64,000 bases of DNA from SHXO01 sp964523885 (GTDB lineage: Bacteria; Pseudomonadota; Gammaproteobacteria; Burkholderiales; SHXO01), in the NCBI GenBank assembly GCA_964523885.1, contig CAZFYX010000047.1:1-64000 (forward strand), written 5' to 3'. The translations under genes and the position numbers were made by a program. This document shows positions 17,152 to 24,995 of the stretch, piece by piece. Within the stretch, counting starts at the first letter, position 1. Each line of letters starts with the position of its first letter. The notes under the pieces were generated by a model. It saw only the letters and a list, made by a program, of their open reading frames with translations. It had not been told where the DNA came from and searched no databases.

Positions 17152-18844
17152 GAGCGGCCTTCGACCGCTCCATGCTGCGGGTGATCTGCCATTGCTGCGC
17201 AATGGACAGGATGTTGTTGACCAGCCAGTACAGCACCAGGCCGGAGGGGAAGAAGAAGAAGAACACGCTGAAGGCGATCGGCATGATCTTCATCAGCCGA
17301 GCCTGCATGGGATCGGGCGGCGCAGGATTGAGCCATGTCTGCACGAACATCGTACCCGCCATCAGGATCGGCAGCGCGAAGTAGGGGACGTCGGCCAGCG
17401 AGAACGAGCCCCCATGCATGGCAGCGCGGGACAGGTCGTCGATCCCGAAGAAGAACGGCGCATGGCGCAATTCGACGCTGAGCAGCAGCACCCAGTAGAG
17501 CGCGATGAACACCGGGATCTGCACCACGATGGGCAGGCAACCGCCGAGCGGATTGATCTTTTCCGTCTTGTACAACTCGATCATCGCCTCGTGCATCTTC
17601 TGGCGGTCGTCGCCGTAGCGCTCCTTCAGCCGCTGCAGCTTGGGCGCCAGGACCTTCATGCGCGCCATCGAGCGGTAACTGGCGGCCGAAAGCGGATAGA
17701 ACGCCAGCTTGATCAGGATGGTCAGGATGATGATCGCCACGCCCCAGTTCTTCACCAGGTCGTGGATCTCGCTGAGAATCCAGAACAGCGGTACTGCCAG
17801 CACCCGCAGCCAGCCGTAGTCGACGGCGAGGTCCAGTCCCGGCGCCAGCGACTTCAACTGCTCGCGCTCCTGCGGCCCGACATACAGGGGCACGCTGACG
17901 GATGAGCTTCCCCCCGCGCTCACCGCCCCGACAGGGACGATGACCCCCCCCGCGATCAGGTCGTTGCCGACCGGGCGAAGGAAGAACTCCCGGGGGGAAC
18001 CGGACTTTGGCAGCCACGCTGCCAGGAAGTAGTGTTGCACGAAACCGACCCACCCATCGGTCGAGTCCTTGGGAAATTTCGCTTTATTCTCAGCAATATC
18101 CGTGAAGCTCACCTTGGTGAGCTTGTCCTTCTCCGTGTACACCTCGGCGCCGGCGAAGGTGGGAACCAGCTTGGTGTCCCCCTCCGGGGGGTTCCGGTCG
18201 CGGAGGAACTGGAAGTAGGCGTAGGGCAGGACTTCGGCGCTGCCCTTGTTGGAAACGTCGAAGCGGACATCGACCACGTAACTGCTGTCGTGGAACACAT
18301 AGCTCTTGATGACCTCGATGCCACCAGGCGCTGAGGCCCGCAGTCGCACCACCAACTCCTTCTGTCCGGCGGGCAGGGCGTACTCGTTCTGGTCGGCAGT
18401 GAAGGTGGTCGTGTGGTTGGGCAACCCCTCCCCGATCAGTCCACTCTGCGCGACATAGGTGCGTCCCTTGGTCTCATCGAGCAGGACGAAATCCTTGCCG
18501 CGGTCATCCCGTGCACGGTGCTGGCGCAGATCGACCTGTCGCAGGTCCCCGCCCAGGGTGTCGATCTCCGCCTTCAGGAAATTGGTGCGCACCACGATTC
18601 GCTGGCTGCTCGCAAGCGGACCCGGGGTGGATCCAGGCGCCGCATTGGCAGGAGCGGGCGTCGCCACTGCACCCGGCTGCGCCGAGGGCACCGGGGGAGG
18701 AACCGCAGCGGTACCACTCGTCGCTGCAGTCGGCGTGGCTACCCCCGGCTTTGCTGCCTCGTTATGGTCCCGAACCCAGGCGTCGGCCAGCAGGAAGACG
18801 GAGACGGCGAACACCGTTCCGGTAAAGAGGCGGTAGCTGTCCAC
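17138..18844 (-). CDS. yidC: Membrane protein insertase YidC
   Basis: 568-residue YidC/Oxa1 insertase that places proteins, including Fo subunits, in the inner membrane. The N-terminal anchor (YRLFTGTVFAVSVFLLADAW) is followed by an Ala/Pro/Thr-rich linker to about residue 80, the large periplasmic beta domain, and five C-terminal membrane segments with family phrases YPLSAASYRSMARMK and GGCLPIVVQIPVFIALYWVL. The start codon is GTG. It lies between yidD and mnmE, the standard order. Confidence 0.97.
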   Translation of the reverse strand: MDSYRLFTGTVFAVSVFLLADAWVRDHNEAAKPGVATPTAATSGTAAVPPPVPSAQPGAVATPAPANAAPGSTPGPLASSQRIVVRTNFLKAEIDTLGGDLRQVDLRQHRARDDRGKDFVLLDETKGRTYVAQSGLIGEGLPNHTTTFTADQNEYALPAGQKELVVRLRASAPGGIEVIKSYVFHDSSYVVDVRFDVSNKGSAEVLPYAYFQFLRDRNPPEGDTKLVPTFAGAEVYTEKDKLTKVSFTDIAENKAKFPKDSTDGWVGFVQHYFLAAWLPKSGSPREFFLRPVGNDLIAGGVIVPVGAVSAGGSSSVSVPLYVGPQEREQLKSLAPGLDLAVDYGWLRVLAVPLFWILSEIHDLVKNWGVAIIILTILIKLAFYPLSAASYRSMARMKVLAPKLQRLKERYGDDRQKMHEAMIELYKTEKINPLGGCLPIVVQIPVFIALYWVLLLSVELRHAPFFFGIDDLSRAAMHGGSFSLADVPYFALPILMAGTMFVQTWLNPAPPDPMQARLMKIMPIAFSVFFFFFPSGLVLYWLVNNILSIAQQWQITRSMERSKAAHEAS

Positions 18845-18906
18845 GGAAACGACCCTGGGAAGTGTCTAGCGGTGGGTTGGGTTTGGCAGGTTGGGCGAAG
18901 CAGCGC

Positions 18907-19116
18907 TCACGGGACCGCGTCGATCCCGCCCGGGTGCCAGGGATGGCAGCGAGCCACCCTGCGCAGCGCGAGCCAGGAGCCCCGCAGCGGGCCATGTTTG
19001 GAAACGGCCTCGCGCGCGTACTCGGAGCAGGTCGGATGAAAGCGGCACGATGGCGGGAAAAGCGGGCTGATCGCGTACTGATAGCAGCGGATCAGTGCAA
19101 GTATGAGGGTTTTCAC
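18907..19116 (-). CDS. yidD: Membrane protein insertion efficiency factor YidD
   Basis: 69-residue YidD (DUF37). The core RCYQYAISPLFPPSCRFHPTCSEYAREAV and the tail CHPWHPGGIDAVP are diagnostic. It is a membrane-associated helper in YidC-dependent insertion. The GTG start overlaps the rnpA stop (GTGA), implying coupled translation. A 62-base gap separates it from yidC. Confidence 0.95.
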   Translation of the reverse strand: MKTLILALIRCYQYAISPLFPPSCRFHPTCSEYAREAVSKHGPLRGSWLALRRVARCHPWHPGGIDAVP

Positions 19117-19517
19117 TGCGCCATTGCCAGCATCAGCCTGACCAGTTCCTCTCGCGCCGCACGCCGCGTATGCAGACCACCCGCATCCGCCATCACCCGA
19201 ACCACCAGATCGACTCCTCCAAGAGCGTCCTGGAGCGATCTGAAAGTTTCGCGAATCAACCTCTTGTGACGGTTCCTGGCAACCGCGAGCGGGACGGTCT
19301 TGCGGGCTGCGATGATGCCCAGGCGGCCGTAGCTCAGGCCATTCGGGCGGGCCGATACGGCAAACCAGGTACCGCGGCCCTGGCGGCGCCGGGCGCGCGC
19401 ATCGCCCCGTCCATCCGCCTCAACGCCCCGGTAACGCAGGACGCTCTCGAACTGCTCCGGGTTGTGCAGCCGCATCGCATGGGAGAAGCGGCGCGGGCCC
19501 GGGGCCTCCTGCGTCAA
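19113..19517 (-). CDS. rnpA: Ribonuclease P protein component
   Basis: 134-residue basic protein cofactor of RNase P (tRNA 5' maturation). It has the N-terminal FSHAMRLHNPEQFESVL motif, the RNR signature in ARNRHKRLIRETFR, and the usual beta-rich middle. The start is a TTG whose last two bases overlap the rpmH stop TGA. The internal ATG at FSHAM would cut into the conserved N-terminal helix, so the TTG is preferred. Confidence 0.94.
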   Translation of the reverse strand: MTQEAPGPRRFSHAMRLHNPEQFESVLRYRGVEADGRGDARARRRQGRGTWFAVSARPNGLSYGRLGIIAARKTVPLAVARNRHKRLIRETFRSLQDALGGVDLVVRVMADAGGLHTRRAAREELVRLMLAMAQ

Positions 19518-19648
19518 AGCGCCAGGCGCTTGCGGCCCTTGGCCCGGCGTGCGTTGATCACCTTGCGGCCACCCAGCGTCTTCATGCGAGCGCGAAATCC
19601 ATGCGTCCGCGCGCGGCGGACCTTGGATGGCTGATACGTGCGTTTCAT
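19514..19648 (-). CDS. rpmH: 50S ribosomal protein L34
   Basis: 44-residue L34, MKRTYQPSKVRRARTHGFRA at its start and a lysine/arginine-rich end (GRKVINARRAKGRKRLAL), essentially the universal sequence. It is the first gene of the rpmH-rnpA-yidD-yidC transcript and has its own strong promoter upstream. Its stop overlaps the rnpA start. Confidence 0.98.
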   Translation of the reverse strand: MKRTYQPSKVRRARTHGFRARMKTLGGRKVINARRAKGRKRLAL

Positions 19649-19687
19649 CTTGAACCCTCGTTTGCGCTATGAGGCGAAAAGCCTGCT

Positions 19688-19717
19688 ATTACAGCCGCTG
19701 CAGCGCGTGCTTGTCAA
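19688..19717 (-). promoter_or_regulatory. Predicted sigma-70 promoter of rpmH-rnpA-yidD-yidC
   Basis: On the minus strand a perfect TTGACA (plus 19712-19717) is followed after 18 bases by TGTAAT (plus 19688-19693). The start site would be near 19681, about 33 bases before the rpmH ATG. It points away from dnaA. Confidence 0.65.
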
Positions 19718-19737
19718 CCTCGGCGCGCAGCCAGTCC

Positions 19738-19746
19738 TGTGGATAA
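19738..19746 (-). promoter_or_regulatory. DnaA box upstream of dnaA
   Basis: Perfect 9-mer TTATCCACA on the minus strand. It sits 77 bases before the dnaA ATG and just upstream of the putative dnaA -10, consistent with autoregulation by DnaA and/or origin function. Confidence 0.8.
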
Positions 19747-19822
19747 CTTGCCTTCCCCCTGCTACAATCGACAGCTTCGACGCCTCCCGCTGCCCGGCCC
19801 TGCTGTCCGCAATCTTCCTCCG

Positions 19823-21175
19823 ATGGACACCTTCTGGACCCTTTGTCTGCAGCACTTCGAGCAGTCGCTGCCGCCCCAGCAGTTCCGGACCTGGATCCAG
19901 CCGCTGCGGGCGCATCGCGACGGGGGCAGCCTCGTATTGGAGGCGCCCAACCGCTTCGTTCTGCAATGGGTGAAAGACCGGTTCCTGCCGGTGATCGAGC
20001 AGCTTGCCCGTGACCGCAACGAGAGCGCCTCGGTCCAGCTGGAGCTCGCCCCAGGCGGCCCGGCGCTCGCCCTGCCCATCCCGACCGGCGCTCCCGCGGT
20101 GACCACGCCGGCCGTTGCCCCCGCAGCAGAGAGTGCCAGGCCCAAGGTGCGGGAGAACAGCCGTCTCAATCCCGCATTCACCTTCGACACCTTCGTCACC
20201 GGCAAGGCCAACCAACTGGCCCGCGCTGCTGCGATCCAGGTCGGCGAACACCCCGGCACCGCCTATAACCCGCTCTTCATCTATGGCGGCGTGGGGCTGG
20301 GCAAGACCCACCTGCTCCAGGCGATCGGCAACCTCGTGCAGGAGCACAACCCGCAGGCAAAGATCCGCTACATCCACGCCGAGCAGTACGTATCGGACGT
20401 GGTGCGGGCCTACCAGCACAAGGCCTTCGACGGGTTCAAGAAGTACTATCACTCCCTCGATCTCCTCCTGATCGACGACATCCAGTTCTTCAGCGGGAAG
20501 AACCGCACCCAGGAGGAGTTCTTCTACGCGTTCAATGCCCTGATCGAGGCGCACAAGCAGGTCATCATCACCTGTGACTCCTATCCCAAGGAGATCAGCG
20601 GGATGGAAGACCGCCTCATCTCCCGCTTCGGATGGGGGCTGACCGTGGCGATCGAACCGCCCGAGCTGGAGATGCGGGTTGCCATCCTGCTGAAGAAAGC
20701 CGAGGCGGACGGAATCGGCCTGCCCCAGGATGTGGCGTTCTTCATCGCCAAGCACATCCAGTCCAATGTCCGCGAGCTCGAGGGTGCACTCAAGCGCGTG
20801 CTGGCCTACTCGAACTTCGCCGGCCAGCCACTGACCGTAGAACTCGCCCGCGAAGCCCTGAAGGACCTGCTGGCGATCCAGTTCCGCCAGGTTTCGGTGG
20901 ACAACATCCAGCGCACCGTGGCCGACTACTACAAGATCAAGGTCTCGGAGATGTACTCCAAGAAGCGCTCGCGCAACGTCGCACGGCCACGCCAGATGGC
21001 GATGGCGCTGGCCAAGGAGCTCACCCAGTTGAGCCTGCCCGACATCGGCGATGCGTTCGGGGGCCGCGACCACACCACGGTCCTGCACGCGTGCCGCAAG
21101 ATCGCCGAGCTCAAGTCGGAGAACCCGGAGATCGGCCGGGACTTCGAGGCGCTGCTGCAGGTTCTGCGCAGCTGA
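19823..21175 (+). CDS. dnaA: Chromosomal replication initiator DnaA
   Basis: 450-residue AAA+ initiator that binds DnaA boxes and melts oriC. Domain I starts MDTFWTLCLQHFEQSLPPQQFRTW; a Pro/Ala-rich linker covers about 78-110; the AAA+ core has Walker A GGVGLGKT (155-162) and Walker B LLIDDIQFF (about 215-223); domain IV holds the box-reading signature GGRDHTTVLHACRKI. The ATG at 19823 gives the family N-terminus; an upstream GTG in the same frame would add 28 unconserved residues. Confidence 0.97.
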   Translation: MDTFWTLCLQHFEQSLPPQQFRTWIQPLRAHRDGGSLVLEAPNRFVLQWVKDRFLPVIEQLARDRNESASVQLELAPGGPALALPIPTGAPAVTTPAVAPAAESARPKVRENSRLNPAFTFDTFVTGKANQLARAAAIQVGEHPGTAYNPLFIYGGVGLGKTHLLQAIGNLVQEHNPQAKIRYIHAEQYVSDVVRAYQHKAFDGFKKYYHSLDLLLIDDIQFFSGKNRTQEEFFYAFNALIEAHKQVIITCDSYPKEISGMEDRLISRFGWGLTVAIEPPELEMRVAILLKKAEADGIGLPQDVAFFIAKHIQSNVRELEGALKRVLAYSNFAGQPLTVELAREALKDLLAIQFRQVSVDNIQRTVADYYKIKVSEMYSKKRSRNVARPRQMAMALAKELTQLSLPDIGDAFGGRDHTTVLHACRKIAELKSENPEIGRDFEALLQVLRS

Positions 21176-21369
21176 CTGTTGATGAACCGGGGACTGCCTG
21201 TGGACGAAACGGCAAACTGGAGCGTGGCGCAGAACTGTCCACAATTCCTCCACGGTCCATACATCGGTCATCCCGGCCACCGGGATCCGCTGCCGGCCCG
21301 CAGCGGCGGGGCTTTGCGGGCTAATGCACAGGCGCATGCGCGCCTTATTACCTACTATCAGGAAGAAAA
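21176..21369. other. dnaA-dnaN intergenic region with degenerate DnaA boxes
   Basis: The 194-base gap holds TGTGGACGA (21199-21207) and CTGTCCACA (21235-21243), each two mismatches from a DnaA box, on opposite readings, and ends in an A/T-richer stretch and an AGGAA ribosome-binding site six bases before dnaN. It may contribute to origin function or dnaN expression. Confidence 0.4.
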
Positions 21370-22476
21370 ATGACGTCCATAAGCGTACAACGCGACGTGA
21401 TACTCCTTCCGCTGCAGGCCGTAAGCGGAGTCGTGGAGCGCCGGCACACCCTGCCGATCCTCTCCAACGTGCTGCTCGAACTCAAGGAGGGGCTGCTCAC
21501 GCTCACGGCCACCGACCTCGAGATCCAGGTCGCTTCGCGCAACGAGGCCGACGGTGCGGGCACCGAGCAGGCCACCACGGTATCGGCACGCAAGCTCCAG
21601 GACATCCTGCGCTCGCTGCCCGAAGGCGCCGCGATCTCGATGGACATCCAGGACCGCAGGCTGCAGATCAAGGCGGGCAAGAGCAAGTTCGCGTTGCAGA
21701 CGCTGCCGGCCAACGACTTTCCCAAGCTGGCCATGGGCGGTCCGGCGAGCGCACAGGTGGAACTGGGGCAACGGGAGCTCAAGCGGCTGTTCGCGCTGGT
21801 CCACTACGCCATGGCCCAGCAGGACATCCGCTACTACCTGAACGGACTGCTGTTGTCACTCTCGCCGCAGGGTGTCACGGTGGTCGCGACCGACGGCCAC
21901 CGGCTGGCCCTCGCCACGGCACCGGTCGAACTGGACGTCGCGAAGATGGATGTGATCCTCCCGCGCAAGGCGGTGCTCGAACTGAGCAAGCTGCTCGGAG
22001 ACGGCGACGGCGTTCTGCGCATGGAAGTGCGCGAGAACCAGGTCGCGTTCAGCTTCGGCGTGGTGGAGCTGGTGTCGAAGGTCGTGGATGGGAAATTTCC
22101 CGATTACCAGAAGGTCATCCCGGTCGGCTACAAGAAGGGCTTCACGATCCCGTGCGATGTCCTGCGCCAGGCGTTGCAGCGCGCCGCGATCCTCTCCAAC
22201 GAGAAGTTCCGCGGCGTGCGCTGGGTCCTGACCGCCAACAGCCTGCGCATCGTCAGCAGCAACACCGAGCAGGAGGAGGCCGAGGAAGAGCTCGAGATCG
22301 ACTATTCCGGCGATGCACTCGACATCGGCTTCAATGTGAGCTACCTGCTCGACGTGCTCGGCAACGTGTCTGCCGGGCAGATCGAGTGCTGGCTGGGGGA
22401 TTCGAACTCCAGCATGCTGATCACCGTGCCCGGCGACCCCAACTTCAAGTACGTGGTCATGCCGATGCGCATCTGA
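21370..22476 (+). CDS. dnaN: DNA polymerase III beta sliding clamp
   Basis: 368-residue processivity clamp, the standard length, composed of three topologically equal domains. Recognisable segments are VVERRHTLPILSNVLLE near residue 20, ATDGHRLA near 175 and the invariant C-terminal YVVMPMRI. It lies between dnaA and gyrB as in most bacteria. recF, often found between dnaN and gyrB, is absent here: only 55 bases separate the two genes. Confidence 0.98.
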   Translation: MTSISVQRDVILLPLQAVSGVVERRHTLPILSNVLLELKEGLLTLTATDLEIQVASRNEADGAGTEQATTVSARKLQDILRSLPEGAAISMDIQDRRLQIKAGKSKFALQTLPANDFPKLAMGGPASAQVELGQRELKRLFALVHYAMAQQDIRYYLNGLLLSLSPQGVTVVATDGHRLALATAPVELDVAKMDVILPRKAVLELSKLLGDGDGVLRMEVRENQVAFSFGVVELVSKVVDGKFPDYQKVIPVGYKKGFTIPCDVLRQALQRAAILSNEKFRGVRWVLTANSLRIVSSNTEQEEAEEELEIDYSGDALDIGFNVSYLLDVLGNVSAGQIECWLGDSNSSMLITVPGDPNFKYVVMPMRI

Positions 22477-22531
22477 GCACGACCCGCCGCTCACCGCGTC
22501 CCCCATCCCCTGGAGCCGATAGAAGCCACTC

Positions 22532-24934
22532 ATGCAGCAACCAGCGAACGACTACACCGCCGAGAGCATCAAGGTATTGAAGGGCCTCGAGGCCGTGCGC
22601 AAGCGTCCCGGCATGTACATCGGCGACACTTCCGATGGCACCGGCCTGCATCACATGGTGTTCGAGGTGGTCGACAATGCGGTCGATGAAGCCCTGGCCG
22701 GCCACTGCGACGAGATCAAGGTCATCATCCACTCGGACAACTCGATCAGCGTGGTGGACAACGGGCGCGGCATCCCGACCGAGGTGCACCCGGACGACGA
22801 GCTCGGCCGTTCCACCGCCGAGATCGTGATGACGGTGTTGCATGCCGGCGGCAAGTTCGACAGCAACTCCTACAAGATCTCCGGCGGACTGCACGGCGTC
22901 GGTGTGTCCGTGGTGAATGCGCTGTCCGAGTGGCTGCGTCTGACCATCCGACGAAGCGGCCAGGTGCACCAGATGGAGTTCCGCAGCGGGGAGACGGTGG
23001 CGCCGCTGAAGGAGACCGGCACGACCGAGCGCCGCGGTACCGAGGTGCACTTCATGCCCAGCACCACCATCTTCGGCAACATCGAGTTCCACTACGACAT
23101 CCTGGCCAAGCGCCTGCGCGAGCTGTCCTTCCTCAACAACGGCATCCGCATCGAGCTGGTCGACCAGCGCAACGGCAAGGAGGAGCTGTTCCAGTTCGCC
23201 GGCGGGATCAAGGCCTTCGTTGAATTCATCAACCGCACCAAGTCGGTCCTGCACCCCCATATCTTCCATGTCTCGCGCGAGCGCGACGGTATCGGAGTCG
23301 AAGTGGCGATGCAGTGGAACGATTCCTACCAGGAGTCGGTGCTGTGCTTCACCAACAACATTCCGCAGCGCGACGGTGGCACCCACCTGACCGCACTGCG
23401 CGCTGCGATGACCCGCACGCTCAACCAGTTCATCGAACAGGGCGAGATGGCCAAGCGGGCGAAGGTGGAGACCAGCGGCGACGACATGCGCGAAGGCCTG
23501 ACCTGCGTGCTGTCGGTGAAGCTGCCCGATCCCAAGTTCTCGTCGCAGACCAAGGACAAGCTGGTCTCGTCCGAGGTTCGTTCACCGATCGAGGAGACGG
23601 TTGCCGATACGCTGATGGCGTTCCTGATGGAGCAGCCGGGCGACGCCAAGATCATCGTCGGCAAGATCATCGAGGCCGCGCGCGCAAGGGAAGCCGCGCG
23701 CAAGGCGCGCGAGATGACCCGGCGCAAGGGCGTGCTGGACGGCCTGGGCCTGCCGGGCAAGCTGGCCGACTGCCAGGAGAAGGATCCGGCGCTGTCCGAG
23801 CTGTACCTGGTGGAGGGCGACTCGGCCGGCGGCTCCGCCAAGCAGGGCCGCGACCGACGCAACCAGGCCATCCTTCCACTGAAGGGCAAGATCCTCAACG
23901 TGGAGCGCGCGCGCTTCGACAAGCTGCTCTCCTCCCAGGAGATCACCGCACTGATCACGGCGCTGGGCACCGGCATCGGCAAGGACGAGTACAAGCCCGA
24001 GAAGCTGCGCTATCACCGTATCATCATCATGACCGACGCGGACGTCGACGGATCACACATCCGCACGCTCCTGCTCACGTTCTTCTACCGCCAGATGCCG
24101 GACCTGGTCGAGCGCGGGCATATCTACATCGCACAGCCGCCCCTCTACAAGGTCAAGCACGGCCGCGACGAGCGCTATCTCAAGGACGACCACGAACTGA
24201 AGGATTACCTGCTTAAGCTCGCCCTGCGCGACGCCCAGCTCACTCCGGCGGAGGGTGCGCCGCCGCTCGCCGGCGATGCCCTCGCTGAGGTCGCGCGCGA
24301 GTACGTGGTGGCGGGGGCGGTGATCGATCGCCTTTCGCGCCGCATCGACCGGGCCGTGCTCAACGCCATGCTCAACGGCGCACGCGTGGACCTGAGCAGC
24401 GCTGAGGCTGCGGAGGCGAGCGCGCGGGCGCTCGATGCGGTGCTCGCCAAGAGCAACATGACGGTGGTGCCGCAGTTCGACGAAGGCGCGGAAGCACATC
24501 GCCTGGTGCTGCGGCGCATGCACCACGGCAACCTGCGCACCACGGTCGTGGACAGCGACTTCCTGGACAGCGGCGACTACGCGCAGATCCGCAAGACCGC
24601 CGGACTGCTCGATGGCCTCATCCGCGTGGGCGCCGTGGTGCAGCGCGGTGATCACAAGAGCGCCGTGGACAGCTTCTCCCAGGCCATCGAATGGCTGCTG
24701 GAACAGGCCAAGCACGGCCTGACCATCCAGCGCTACAAGGGGCTGGGGGAGATGAATCCCGAGCAGCTGTGGGAAACGACGATGGAGCCCGCTTCGCGCC
24801 GGCTGCTGCGCGCACAGATCGAGGACGCCATTGCGGCCGACGAGATCTTCACCACCCTGATGGGCGATGTGGTGGAGCCCCGCCGCGCATTCATCGAGGC
24901 GAACGCACTCGGCGTGCGCAATCTGGACGTGTAG
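22532..24934 (+). CDS. gyrB: DNA gyrase subunit B
   Basis: 800-residue ATPase subunit of gyrase. The GHKL domain shows EVVDNAVDEALAGHC, DNGRGIPTE and GGLHGVGVSVVNALS; the TOPRIM domain starts LYLVEGDSAGGSAKQGRDR and has the metal-binding DADVDGSHIRTL. The insert after TOPRIM (about residues 560-720) is the one found in proteobacterial GyrB. The tail QRYKGLGEMNPEQLWETTM and final RNLDV are conserved. It converges on topA. Confidence 0.98.
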   Translation: MQQPANDYTAESIKVLKGLEAVRKRPGMYIGDTSDGTGLHHMVFEVVDNAVDEALAGHCDEIKVIIHSDNSISVVDNGRGIPTEVHPDDELGRSTAEIVMTVLHAGGKFDSNSYKISGGLHGVGVSVVNALSEWLRLTIRRSGQVHQMEFRSGETVAPLKETGTTERRGTEVHFMPSTTIFGNIEFHYDILAKRLRELSFLNNGIRIELVDQRNGKEELFQFAGGIKAFVEFINRTKSVLHPHIFHVSRERDGIGVEVAMQWNDSYQESVLCFTNNIPQRDGGTHLTALRAAMTRTLNQFIEQGEMAKRAKVETSGDDMREGLTCVLSVKLPDPKFSSQTKDKLVSSEVRSPIEETVADTLMAFLMEQPGDAKIIVGKIIEAARAREAARKAREMTRRKGVLDGLGLPGKLADCQEKDPALSELYLVEGDSAGGSAKQGRDRRNQAILPLKGKILNVERARFDKLLSSQEITALITALGTGIGKDEYKPEKLRYHRIIIMTDADVDGSHIRTLLLTFFYRQMPDLVERGHIYIAQPPLYKVKHGRDERYLKDDHELKDYLLKLALRDAQLTPAEGAPPLAGDALAEVAREYVVAGAVIDRLSRRIDRAVLNAMLNGARVDLSSAEAAEASARALDAVLAKSNMTVVPQFDEGAEAHRLVLRRMHHGNLRTTVVDSDFLDSGDYAQIRKTAGLLDGLIRVGAVVQRGDHKSAVDSFSQAIEWLLEQAKHGLTIQRYKGLGEMNPEQLWETTMEPASRRLLRAQIEDAIAADEIFTTLMGDVVEPRRAFIEANALGVRNLDV

Positions 24935-24942
24935 GAAGCAAA

Positions 24943-24974
24943 CGGCCCGCTGCCTGGCTCCAGGCAGCGGGCCG
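24943..24974. terminator. Hairpin between convergent gyrB and topA
   Basis: A perfect 15-bp inverted repeat (CGGCCCGCTGCCTGG, 24943-24957, with its complement at 24960-24974) lies nine bases after gyrB and 22 bases before the topA stop. There is no long T-run on either side, so it is an imperfect intrinsic terminator or a transcript-end stabiliser serving both genes. Confidence 0.6.
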
Positions 24975-24995
24975 CCCCGTTGCGCAGCGCGGGGG

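Larger units (their letters stand above)
19649..19822. other. Candidate oriC segment between rpmH and dnaA
   Basis: This 174-base gap separates the divergent rpmH and dnaA genes, the usual place of a proteobacterial origin. It contains one perfect DnaA box (TGTGGATAA, reverse of TTATCCACA) at 19738-19746. A possible dnaA -10 TACAAT is at 19763-19768. The box count is low for an origin; two near-matches (two mismatches each) lie in the dnaA-dnaN gap at 21199-21207 and 21235-21243, so the functional origin may be there or be split across both gaps. Confidence 0.6.

Noticed and set aside
22477..22531. Possible recF between dnaN and gyrB
   Set aside because: Only 55 bases are available; recF is absent from this locus.
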